Shown here one piece after another: positions 9,807 through 21,800 of a stretch of DNA of 64,000 bases. The translations under genes and the position numbers were made by a program. A model generated the notes under the pieces. That model was not told where the DNA came from. It was given only the letters and a program-made list of their open reading frames with translations, and ran no database searches. This DNA comes from Helicoverpa zea (Eukaryota > Arthropoda > Insecta > Lepidoptera > Noctuidae), in the NCBI RefSeq assembly GCF_022581195.2, contig NC_061482.1:12648001-12712000 (forward strand), written 5' to 3'. The first letter of the stretch is position 1, and every line of letters starts with the position of its first letter.

Positions 9807-10621
9807 TTATTAAGACAACAGAAGATATTCCAGTATTTAATAATTTTAAAGATAGAAGCAAGTTATCTTCTGGCGACTTAGTTAATTACAAAAATCACAG
9901 GAATGAGCAACATATTTTAAAACTTTTCAATCAAAATATTCAGAGTTGCTCTTCTAAACTTCTTGAAATAGAATTAGTATTAGAACAAACCAAGTTTGAT
10001 GTAATTTGTATTACAGAACATTGGCTGAAAGATTATCAAGTAGAATCTATAAATTTTGAGAATTATTGTGTAGCTAGTTATTTTAGCCGGAAATCCATGA
10101 TACATGGTGGCTCCCTAATATTAGTCAAAAATCATATTAAATATAAAGTAAGAAAAGATATAGTTGATATGTCAGTGGAACATAATATTGAATTGTCCTG
10201 TGTTGAGCTAGATAAGCATGTGATAGTGTGTGTCTACAGACCACCGCAACACCAGAATCTTTGTGTATTTGACTCTGTCATGGAAGATGTCTTGAAAAAA
10301 GTCAGTAGCAGTAGTAAGTCAGTCATCATATGTGGTGATTTCAATATTAATATTTTAGAAAATAATATTATAAGTTCGAGTTTTTTAAATCTTTTCAAAT
10401 CATTTAATTTGCATAACGTTTTTGAAGAACCTACTAGGGTAACACCAACTACTGCTACTTGTATAGACAATATTTTTTGCAGCTGTGAGTACCTGCATAA
10501 GTCCATAGTGAATTACTTGCCATCTGATCACAGTGGACAAGTGATCACTTTCCACACTTACTCTCCACCAGAGAAAACAAAAATAAATTTTAGAGAATAT
10601 ACTTCAAAAAAAAATCGATAA
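9797..10621 (+). pseudogene. LINE ORF2 part 1: APE-type endonuclease
   Basis: This frame opens at 9797, just before the ORF1 stop (9804-9806), and has no ATG until 10097. Translation by re-initiation or a lost start codon are both possible. Endonuclease landmarks in order are LFNQNIQS (Asn), ICITEHWL (metal-binding Glu), CVYRPPQH, IICGDFNINIL (Asp/Asn) and LPSDHSGQ (catalytic Asp-His). The frame is lost at a run of nine A (10606-10614), after which ORF2 continues one base out of register. It nicks target DNA for retrotransposition in an intact element. Confidence 0.85.
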
Positions 10622-12786
10622 ACTAAATCAGACTCTAGCTGATAAACTGTGTGTACATAGCTTCAATCTTAAAAATCCAAGTGATATTTATGCCGATTTT
10701 TTCTCTGTATTAAACGACCAATTCAACTTAGCTTTTCCAGTCAAAACTAAAATTATTAAATCTAAGTTCTTATTTAGTGACTGGGCAACCCCGGGTATTC
10801 GTAAAAGTAGAGAAAAGCTGTTTGAACTTTATGGTTTAAAGCCTTATAACGCCGATCCAAGTTTCCGTGACCACGTCTCAAAATATTCAAAAATATTTAA
10901 AACCGTTTGTAAACAGGCAAAATCTATTCATATTAGAAATAAAATAAAATATGCTGATGATAAAATAAAAACTACTTGGACAGTAATTAACAACGAAACA
11001 GGGAGACGAAAAGTTCGAAAAACTGATTTAAGTCTAGAAACTGATAATGGTCCCATCAGCAGTAACCTTGAAGTAGCTCAAGAGTTTGAAGCATTCTTTA
11101 CTAAAATACCTTTCGAGACGACAAAAGCACTAAATTAAAAAAACTAAATTAAATTCTTCCACCACCGTGTCTATCGATCTACTCAAAAAACATGTTAAAC
11201 CATGCTCTTTACTATTTAAATTTCAACATACCAGCCCCGAGGCTATTATTAAAGCCTTTAAAGATCTTAAAATAAAATCAACAGAAGATCTGTGGGGTAT
11301 GTCTGTCAAGGTATGTAGGTCAATTATTGAAACAATTGCACCTTATTTAACTTACATATTTAATGTTAGCGTAGACCAAGGCGTGTTTCCTGACTTAATG
11401 AAACACAGCAAAGTAGTTCCTTTATTCAAATCGGGAAATAGTAAGGAATCGAATAACTACAGACCCGTTTCTGTCTTACCGGTTCTCAGCAAGGTATTTG
11501 AAAAGTTGATGCTTGAACAGATGTTGCGCCATTTCAATAAAAACTCCATCTTTCACAAAGAACAATACGGTTTCACTAAAGGTCGCTGTACAACCGATGC
11601 TGGTGTAACTTTGATCAAGCACATCTTTAAGGCTTGGGAGGAAGCTGAAGACTCTATTGGAATCTTCTGCGATCTCTCAAAAGCGTTTGACTGTGTAAAT
11701 CACGAAACGCTTTTGCGAAAGCTAGAGCATTACGGAATAAGAGATACTTCTCTCCAGCTGTTAAAATCATATCTAAATGGTCGGCAACTTAAAGTTCAAG
11801 TAAACGGCGTAAATTCACGAGGTTCAGTGATGGCAATGGGCGTACCACAAGGTTCTATATTAGGTCCGTTCCTCTTTTTAGTTTACATAAATGATTTGCC
11901 CTACTTATTTGATAATCAACCTAAAATGGTGTTGTTTGCCGATGACACTTCTCTTATTTTTAATATTGATCGACGTAGACGTACCTTAGACGACGTAAAC
12001 AATTCCATTCTCCAGGTTCAAAATTGGTTCAACGCAAATAACTTGGCTCTTAATGAAAAAAAAACAAAATGCATTCGATTTTCATTGCCAAATGTAAAAA
12101 GTAGTGAATGTGACATTATACTTAATAGTGAAAAACTAGAATTTATAAATCAAACAGTTTTCCTGGGAATCACTCTTGACAAAAAACTACAGTGGGGACC
12201 CCACATTACATCTCTTGCGGGTCGTCTTAGCTCGGCCGCCTATGCTATCAGAAAGATGAGGCAGCTAGCGGACGTAGAAACAGCTAGACTGGTATATTTT
12301 AGTTACTTCCACAGCATCATGTCGTACGGCATTCTGCTGTGGGGACGAGCTGCTGACATTGAATGCATATTTATCTTGCAAAAGCGAGCTGTCAGAGCTA
12401 TGTACAACTTACGTAGTCGTGAATCTCTTAGGGAACTGTTTAAAAAAATTAATATCATGACCGTACCTTGCCAATTTATTTATGAAAATATCATGTATGT
12501 TAGGAAAAACTTACATTTGTTTGAAAAAATATGTGATAGACATAATTATAACACTAGAAATAAAAATAAGATAGCTATCCCGCAGTTTAGATTATCTAAA
12601 GTACATACATCTTTCATGGGATATTGTGTCAAATGTTATAATAAAATACCAGACAACATTCTGGAACTAAATGACATGCGGTTTAAAACTCATATAAAAG
12701 CCACACTTTGTAAGCAAGCATATTATAAATTAGAAGATTACATTCAAGATAAAAATGCTTGGAAACATGCTAGTCCTGCTCCATAG
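10614..12786 (+). pseudogene. LINE ORF2 part 2: reverse transcriptase and C-terminal region
   Basis: From 10614 the frame reads through the EN-RT linker to a stop at about 11137. A ~19-nt duplication-like insert (taaaaaaactaaattaaat type) shifts the frame. The RT then runs open from 11134 to 12786. RT blocks are RPVSVLPVLSKVFEK, EQYGFTKGR, FCDLSKAFDCVNHETLL (block A Asp), GVPQGSILGPFLFLVYINDL and FADDTSLIF (catalytic ADD). The C-terminal part ends with KATLCKQAYYKLEDYIQDK, a tail typical of these LINEs. GTG 11167 is not a real start. Confidence 0.9.
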
Positions 12787-13180
12787 GACATACTGACAAT
12801 ATCTAATTAATTAACAAATTAAAATTACACCAGCAAATAAAATTGTATTCATCTTTTGATTATTTGTTTGTAACTTTGTACCAGAATATAAACCAATTTG
12901 TAAATGTGAACACCATGTAGCATTTTAATTGTCACTTTATCCTCATTTGTCTTTGCGATTCTACATGATCTTCGCATGCTTTTACTGTATGTATCAATAC
13001 ATACAAATTGTAATACTATATTATTTTTAAAAAGAGTAACCATGGAGTTTCTTGCCCGTTCTTCTCCATAGGAAGCTACTTTTGGAATGGGCAACTAGAA
13101 TCAAACTTAGTTATAATTTTGACGTTCATAAGTGCTTGTAAAGGCCTAAATGAAATAAATGATTTGACTTTGACTTTGAA

Positions 13181-14123
13181 AAGGCTCAGAATCTGATGAT
13201 TTTCAAAATTAGCATTCCCAATAAAAAGAGAGATTTTCTTTTTTTTTAATAACAAATGAGTGCCTAGTATTTTAACTAGGCACTCATTATACTCAAATAT
13301 TTAAATCACATAACTAGGCTCAAATATTTAAATCACATAAAACAAAAGCATTAAAATCCTGGCCGTCAAACTAGATCACAGCTTATTGGTAAATAAAAAA
13401 ACATATCTGCGACAGAATACAAGCGCACGAGCAATCAACACTATTGGAGTTCGAAACTCAAATGTGTCTAGTTTTTCTCACCAGCCAGAGTTACGGCCAA
13501 TAGGCCAATCCTCTACCGTAAGATTAAAGCAATAGTATTTGTCAATAATTTGATATCGACTACGTTGAATGGCAAATTTTAGTTCTGTAAGACACTGCGA
13601 GAGGCGCTGTAAAATTTTCCATGTACAAAAACCTAGTCGGTATCGAGTATCGACAAATACTAAACTCATGGTAGAGGTATAGGAATGCATAGGACAGGCT
13701 ATGTCTTCTGTGCCTATTTAACAGCGCTTGCAATACCTACATATCATCCGCTAATGAAAATGTCATGCAACCTACTTTGAGGCAAAGGCAGAAACTCGTG
13801 TAACCAATAGCTGTCAAGCGTTCTCTTTGTTCCCGAATTGAATCAAAGCCCCTTTAAATAGCAATGATTACCTACTACATACGCAGAATAGAATTCGCAA
13901 TTCACAAGAATTCCGATAATTATCTACATATCTCTGGTATTAGAACCCATATGATTTAATTGTTGTTATTACTGAAACCATCGTGTGTAATTAATTTTTA
14001 TGATAAAAATGGAACATTCCGATTAAATACCTCAGAAATAGAGTGTTTTTGCATTATTTTGAACAAAATAAATGAAACCCAAATTACTCTGTATTTGAAA
14101 TAATCTATTTAGGTAATTATGGC
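13181..14123. other. Intergenic, no gene seen
   Basis: It contains a 14-bp-arm hairpin (AATGAGTGCCTAGT, 13255-13289) and a tandem pair of a CTCAAATATTTAAATCACATA unit (13293-13339). Nothing else was recognised. Confidence 0.5.
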
Positions 14124-14260
14124 CTTACTACAAAAACTTTAACAACTGTTTTACACTTGTCTAAAAAAAATGTGGCTCCAAAATGAACCTTATGTCAACG
14201 TCATAATTTGACATTTTTTTAGACAAGTCTTAAACTGACGTTAAAAATTTTTGTGGTAAG
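14124..14260 (+). mobile_element. 137-bp MITE, CTTACTACAAAAAC family
   Basis: The element starts CTTACTACAAAAACTTTAA and ends with its imperfect inverse (TTTTTGTGGTAAG). A close copy in reverse orientation lies at 40726-40863, and a diverged one at 40524-40645. Confidence 0.8.
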
Positions 14261-14875
14261 ACTGCATATATTTGGATATGATATTTCTGTGAACATGTGC
14301 TCGTTACAGACCCCATGCACACGGGTTAGGCTGCACGCACTGTATTTTTTTTTGTTTTCCGTTTCGCACAAAAGAATTGCGCGGGATTTTTGGCTGGCAT
14401 TTGATCAGGAATCCAATTCGTGCTCCGTACACGTAGTGTTTCTGATTGAAGGTTTCCCGTTACCAAATATTCATCCAGACCATAGCATAGAAATAAAAGG
14501 CACAGAGTATGAAGTTGTCAATACAGTTGCGTCGGTAATAACTTTTTGGATGTATACCGAGAATTTTCGTAACTTATCTCACTGCATACTAGGTGGGCAG
14601 AGCAAAAATGATCTTACAAATCCGCAGCATATTTATGTAATAATTTATTTCGTTCCTGTAACAAGTTATTAAACAAAATTCATAATCTAAGCCAACACAG
14701 TCTAGTTCTAGTCATATTAACGTCAGCGGTTTTCTGAGTATCAGGTTCTTCGCTGTATAAAAGTTTGCTAAAATTTCTCGGAAGCATCTCAGAGTTAGAT
14801 TACGCGTGCCTCTTAGGCTTTTACTAACTGTTTAAAAAATAAGTGGGGGAATTGAGGTTTAATAAGTTAAAAATG

Positions 14876-15055
14876 TCGTGGTGGTGTTGTGGTTGAGGTA
14901 ACTGCCACTCAAGTACGAGTTTGACTCCCGGCAAGAACCAATGAAACTTGCTGAAGAAATATGACCTTTGGCGAAGGGAATTCCTTCGGCTGCCCGTATG
15001 TAACTACAAAAAATCTAAAATTCTCGCAGCAGGTAAGCTCTGCTTAAGAAGGAGA
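14876..15055 (+). mobile_element. SINE with tRNA-like head
   Basis: Pol III-like A box (GTGGTTGAGGTA) and B box (GTTTGACTCCC) positions are followed by a conserved body that includes CGAAGGGAATTCCTTCGGC. It is related to the longer copy at 30965-31355. Confidence 0.65.
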
Positions 15056-15855
15056 CTTTTTCTTCTTTAATAATTGACACTAACGCAACATGACCATCAA
15101 TTGTAGTTATTTGAGGCATTTTGGTCCTAAGCTACATTTTGTAAATTATTTTCACTGTTTGTTTTGTAATTCAACGGTATCTGAAGCCTCAGCGTACGAA
15201 ACATCCCCGACGGCAAATGAACTAGTTTTTTCAGTGATTCGACTAACTTTTTTGTCAACATAGATGTTGACATGTCTTGCAGCGTCGGTATCAAAGCAAA
15301 CGACGCATACGACCGGTTTCATTTGTTTATTTGTACGTGAAGTTTATTTTCAATTGGGACACATTTCATTTGGTTACACGTCTATATTAGTTAGCGTGGT
15401 TTAGGCTACATCAGACGCATCAGGATTTCCATTAAAGGCTCAGTTGGAAATAATTACGAACTCTGTGTTTGAAAATTTTATATAATCCTAGCTTTTCGTC
15501 TGGCCATGACGTGATTCAAAGCAAATACGTCTTAGGGATGAGGAAAAGAAATGGGTTATATGTTTGTAACTAGGTGGTAGGTGCCTTGGAAATAATAAGA
15601 TGACGTTTGCAAGATCAATCAAAAATATATTTTGCGATAACGTAACGTTAAAGATGCCCTTGATGATGATGATGGCGACGTGTCACAGTATGGAAATGTA
15701 TAGACCGACGTCTCGTATGCCTCGGAATCGCGAACGCCATACATTTCCATACCGTCTTGGAAGGGTGCCTTGAGAACACCTCAAAGTGACATCGAAATTA
15801 AGCTCAGCCAAATAATTCCTATGAAAATATAGTTAAAAAACAAAATCATATTTAC
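15056..15855. other. Probable transporter intron or intergenic
   Basis: No exon of the peptide transporter could be found here. It contains a 12-bp inverted repeat TATGGAAATGTA/TACATTTCCATA near 15689 and 15740. Nothing else was recognised. Confidence 0.4.
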
Positions 15856-18800
15856 CATTCCAGCAATAGTTCTTAACTCTTCTTTCACGATAAATTTCTT
15901 CATGACCCTTCCTGCGCAGTTGACGGGGCTGGTAGCGGTTATCATGAGGACTCGATGGGGCAGTGGGGTCATTAGGGCAGTGCCATGTTGCTCTACCGTG
16001 GCAATGCCCTCGCCTCTGATGGCCACGTCGACAGCACAGCCCAGGGTATTCATTATCACTAGACCTGTTTGTTTGTGCCCTGGTACTTGGAGTGTTGAAC
16101 GCTGAAAAACAGGTACAGTTTCATCACCATCATCTTCAGCCTTTCTACTGTCCCACTGCTGGACACAGGCCTCTTCTCATATAGAGAGGGATGTGCGTTG
16201 ATCATCACGCATGCTCAAAGCGGATTGCCGATATCAGCCTTTTAAAGTCAGGTTTTCTCAGAACCTATTATTTCCTTCACCTTTACTCAGTCATTTGTGT
16301 CCACCAAGACTTCGTATAGTTTCTATGAGTAGACATCTGCATTTTTGTTTATGGGAAAAAAATATTCACCCCCAAATGAAAGCAAACCCAAAAAGAAACT
16401 ATTTACTGAACTAAATATCAGGTATCCTTTCTCAACAATTTTGCCTTCTACATAACCAGGTGCTCAAGAAACTCACCTCAATCCCAATCTGTAAGATACC
16501 AGCAGAAACAAAAGCCATCGCTGCTAACATTCCTCCAATGAACATCTTCTGTAGCGGTGGCATGTCAGGCAGCAACGGCCACGCCCCACCAGGACAGACG
16601 GGGATCATCAGCAACACCATAGCGGGGTTCATCACTTGCAGCTGATCCGGCATCAACGTCACGCCGAACACTTCACTCCGGAGTCTTGAAGCTTGGAAAG
16701 TCCAGCGGGAACCCTGGTATAAAATGCTCCTGAAGTACTAAATAGAGAGGCTAACTAATAGAGTTATTTACGCAGTGTGATTTCATACTAACGGATTATG
16801 CGCGTGAAAGCGCGTGTAAGTCCAAATACGCGCGCAAAATGCGAGTGATTATCGCCAAAAAGACCACATACGCGCGCGAAGATACGCTAGTCTGAAATCG
16901 CCTTTACAATACAAGAATGATTCACAACGTTAATTAAATTAGTTTTAGTTTGAAAGTCCAATTTACGAGATAGGTACTTTTGCTTTATTTGTTTAGGTAA
17001 TGCTTTGAAAACTGGAGTCGAAACAAAGGCAAACGCCACTGGCGAAATTGTTTGTGTGAGTGCATTTACAAGACTATACGATCAAAACAGTTGTTTGTAT
17101 TACAAGGAACAGCCGCAACCAAATCTATGAAAAACGAATTAATAAATACGTCAACTAAAACAATGTTTTAATAACAACACAACACATCTGTGCACTGAAT
17201 TTGCATTTCCAGCGGTCTGTTTTGTTTACGTATCCAATAGAACGGTTGAATAAAAAAAAAGTTTTGTAATTCAAACAAATAATTGACGGTGCCAATAGGC
17301 ATGATGACAGTAATCAAAAATCATTAAAATAATATATTTATTAAATTAAACTTGAAGCTTGGAATATAAAACGCGCATTGTTTTCTTTGTTAATAATGTG
17401 ATTAATATGTATTTTTATAAAATAAAATTACAAAATAAGGCAATCCGCCATGATATCTTGAACACCAATCATAGCTCGTGACGTCATTTCTCAAAACAAC
17501 TCGCGCGAAAGCGCGCGAACGTCACATTTCGTTATTGTGAACTTCCACTGCGATCTTTGTTTTTAATTAATTAATTGTTTATAACACGAGTTATGGAGCC
17601 CGGATTTATCAAGGCAAACAGCGCTAATTTGCCTAGAATTGATATCATAATGCTGGGAAAGTTTTTGGCATCAAATAAAGATTTTTGTTCAGCTGAATTT
17701 AGAAATGTTAAAACTTTCATGTAAGTATACTAGTTTAATTAAAAAACAATGAGAGATGAAACCTAACCTCGAAATAGTTATTTACATTATAAACTATGCT
17801 AGAATCTAGAGAACTATGTAATAACTTACATCAAAGTGATCTTCACAGAAAAAAAGTTGTACCCTGGGCATTATTGCTTTTGAATCTCGCCTTGCAAGTT
17901 TAAGCCACTTGTTTCGTATTTTTTTATTGTGAGGAACGTACACAAATAACTTATCAGGAGTTGTTTTGGATGTGTTCTTACACTGGGGGACCCCACAACA
18001 CCTATGCACTTTCGAATTCATATTTAATAACACAAAAAACTTAATTATTGCACGAGCGTTGTTTACTTGCGTCTTGTAATTTCAGTCGTGACGTCACAAG
18101 TGACGACATGACACTGACAAGCGTTTTCGCGCCGGATTCAAAGTGGACAGAGAAAAATGCAATTATTTGATAAAAAAACTTCGCATTTTCTTAAAATTAA
18201 TAATTTTTCATATAAAATAGACGTATACCTACATCATACAAAGGAATTTAAAAATTTGTCATCATGCCTATTGCACACATCAATACAAGCGTATAAACAA
18301 ACTTGTAAATATTGGCCAACCAGTTGCAAAATTTTGCACTGACAGGTTGTGTAACCTTTTTGGTAAAATTAATGGTGAAAAACCACAAACCTGTTGATCA
18401 AAGAGCGACCAGAATATAGGGACTGGCAGGTAGAGGTACAGGATGGAGAAGACGACCTTCATATCAGCTACCAACTTCTCTCCATACTGTTCCACGGAGT
18501 AATCCAACCAGTGGCCCCGAGGAAGCCCGTCCACTTGAGGGTTATACTTTATGCGCCTAGTAATGGCGTACTGAAAATACAGGTAACTTTAATAAAATAA
18601 TATTGTCAACGGTCATGATACCTACTCCATTATACGTGAAAGTATCGCTGTCTTTCTGAGAAGGCTTAAGAAAAATACAAAGAAATTTCGAAATTTAATA
18701 TATAATATAAAAAATTGGGATTTATTCTACTGGAAAAATGTAGTGGGAAGATAAACATAAGTATTAACTTAGCTTTCCTAAGAAATGCACCGTGCCACTT

Positions 18801-21800
18801 AGAAAAAGTAGTGCAACATGATCAGAAACGCCCACACAAAAAAACAAACAATACGAAGATTGTCTCCACATTTATTTTTCAAAGGAATGCCATCTAATGA
18901 AAGCATATTTTCTTTCTAGCAAAATGTCAACAAAGGTATCTGGATTCTGAAGACAAAACAAAATCCTATCAACATCTAATTAATTTTGTAATGAAATTCT
19001 CAGAGTATCAGTGTCGCAGTGACTACTTTTTCATACCTGTTTATTCTTATTTCCTGATCAGGAAAAAAAATTGCTTTGCGTCGCATCAAATAGGTATCTA
19101 CTGAGAAAAAATTCGAGCTGCCAGTGAACGTAGATTAATTAGCTGAAGATTCAGTCTCTATCCTCATCCGTAGTGATAATTAAAAAGAGAAAAAGTCCGT
19201 GTCTGTCTGTCTCTGCTTTTTAATCATCTTTGCTAACTGATACAGGCAAAATATTAGCTAGACAAGAATTTTATTAGGATTCACCATAGACGAAAGTGCA
19301 TTACACACTTTATAACTTCAGCCTTCATAGACAACACGAGTACCAAACTCCTTATTGTAAACACTACATAGGTCTGTCTAAGTAATATCTATGTTCTATA
19401 AAATGTTTTCAAAATAACGTTGGGATTTCAGGCCTCAAACTCAATCAACTAATCTGGCTAAGCCAGGTACCGTTAATATATGCTAAGCATATAAACCAAC
19501 TTTTTAAATGAGTCTGAAGTTGCTTGAACAAATATTTTTCCTCCCCTAATTATTACAGTAAAATTATAATTGAAAAAGTATTCAACAACTATATTAATTA
19601 TAAAAGAGTACATTTTTTGAATGGAACTTTTAAATCCCTCCGTTATGAAGCATAAGATGGCACATTACTTCGAATTCATCTGGTAGTGGACCAGGGCTTA
19701 TCATACTCTACGTGATGCAAGGCGAACACGGAGGTTTTAATTAGTCTGAAACATTAATCTACAAGTAAAAGAGAAATACAAGAACTGCAAGTAGGTACGT
19801 GATATTACTTAGACATGGCCGAGAACATCTTTTTATTTCGTAATGGAACATAGCCACATGAAAGAAAATTATTACGTTGCATGAATACGTGATTTTCTTT
19901 TTCTAAAAAGCACAGCTGTATTTCGGAGCTGTGTACTGAATGCCCAGGTCTTTGTCAAAGCCTTTCTACATTGTGTGCTGTTTAAAATAACTACGTAGGT
20001 AGTTCGTAGTACGGACACACATCCGCAAATATTTTGTGCAGCAATCTGTTTCGTCCCCAACTTTATGCAACCAAGTTGAAACAACTTCTACGTTTTCAAG
20101 TTCTCAGACAATCGATCAGTACCTACAACATCTATTATTCCAACATTCCCCTTCCTTTGAAGTTTCATTGAAGTAATTTGATCAAATAACTATGCTTTTG
20201 TAGGGTTCGGTCAACCCCATGAATGCTTCTAAGCTTGAACGCGGAATTACACAATCAAATGTACTCACAAATAGTTATTACTAATGCCCTCCCGTAGTGT
20301 GGAAAGGAAATATTACCGAAGAACATCAATCATGGCAGATACTCTCTTTTTTATGGTCTATTTCAAAAAAACCTGTGAAAAGGATGTGCATGGCACTGTG
20401 ATGATTGATACGTCTTACTCACAGGCTATTGGCGTGATGAATGAGCCCAAATATGACTCTCTTTAGAATTATAAGACACATTATCTGTGTCATCAATTAC
20501 CTGTGTAGGAAAAACATAGTGCAGACAACTGGCTGCGATGTAATACGACCTACTAAACACATTATTATGATAAATGTTAAGCCATTTAGAGATCTGCCTG
20601 CACCGTAATGAAAAAAGCTTGTGAGAATAAATTCTGTTTCAGGAATATGTTTTAGCTGTTGAGTGGGTTTAGTCTTTAACCTCTCAAAAACTTATATATT
20701 TTATTTTATAACTTATGCTCCTGAATCAAAAGCCCCTTAAACTCCCGTTTCGTGGAAACCTTAAGCTCGTTTTAATACTTTGAACGGTGGCAAATGTATC
20801 GTATATATGTATGTATCGTGTATGCAATTGCATAACTGATTTCTAATAAGTAAACCCCTTTGCACAGGGCGTCGTATCGTAATCCTCACTTAAGACGCGC
20901 GCAATACAAGCACGAACTGTTCAAACAACTCTGTACACGAAGCGGTGTCGCAGCGAATCGTAGGAGCTGTTTATGGTCATTGTTATTATAGTGTAGCGTG
21001 AAACACAAGCGTAAAACTTAACTCTTCGATAAAATAACTGAACTGAACTGAATAAAAAATGAAAAAATATAGATTAAGTGAATATTGAAGTAAATAAAAA
21101 CTCAATGACAAAAACAAAAGTAAACAATATTTTGTAGCAAAATGATTACTGATATCAATATTATGCAGTTTTTGGCATCCGAAACGATAAATCTATGCGA
21201 CAGTCGTAGGCACTAAACTGCAAGTTTCGGATGCGTAACGCGTCTACGCTACGAGTCTACGACACAACGTGTGCGAAGGGCCGTAGCCACACAGTATTTG
21301 GCCGTAGCGTAAGAAACAACGCTTGTGATTGCATAATTGTTTCTTTTTTATTGAAAGAGGAACAAGCAACAATGAACATAGGGTAGGTACGCTATGAAGA
21401 TAAACTTTTATGCACTGAACGTGATGTTTCTTATTAAATTCGTATTTGCCAAAAAAAAAATAAGTACCTAGATATTTAAATAAATTATCAAGGCACTAAG
21501 CCCAAAAAGAACGAAATAAGTATGCTGTCCGTGTTACGAAGTCCTAAGGAGAAAATAAAAGTTATAATCGTTTTAAGAACACTGGTACAGAACAGACATT
21601 TTACCTATGAACAACCGTAAATTACAAAACCATCATAAAGAGGTAATCTCTTTAATTACTTTTGTTCTAAAGTTTAATTATTTTAGGCGAACTTCAGGCT
21701 AATTTCGATATATTTAGCCGCTTTGTGGATAGCAAAGTGTATAAACGGATGTTTCAATTTATCTCGGCTTCTAGCCACCACGGTGTCAAACACTTTTCAG

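Larger units (their letters stand above)
7511..13180 (+). mobile_element. Near full-length APE-type LINE (CR1/L2/Jockey group)
   Basis: The element has a 5' UTR of unclear start, ORF1 (8142-9806), an overlapping ORF2 with endonuclease and reverse transcriptase, and a 3' UTR. It ends in a short TTTGACTTTGACTTTG repeat rather than poly(A), as in CR1/L2/Daphne-type LINEs. The same 3' motif closes the truncated copy at 23430-23593. ORF2 has two frame breaks, so the copy is probably inactive. The 5' boundary is a guess; no convincing target duplication was found. Confidence 0.85.
17450..18145. mobile_element. Deletion derivative of a THAP/YqaJ-encoding DNA transposon (ISL2EU-like)
   Basis: It lies inside a transporter intron. 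Two short ORFs, each ending at a good splice donor, point at each other: one on plus at 17593-17720 and one on minus at 18033-17830. Both flanks carry GACGTCA and CGCGCGAA-type sequence. The arrangement fits the two ends of a larger element whose middle has been lost. From memory, ISL2EU-type elements pair a YqaJ-nuclease ORF with a THAP ORF. Exact termini are not resolved. Confidence 0.55.

Noticed and set aside
14253..14672. Plus-strand 139-codon ORF
   Set aside because: It starts inside a MITE end, has no recognisable domain and shows no exon signals that support it.
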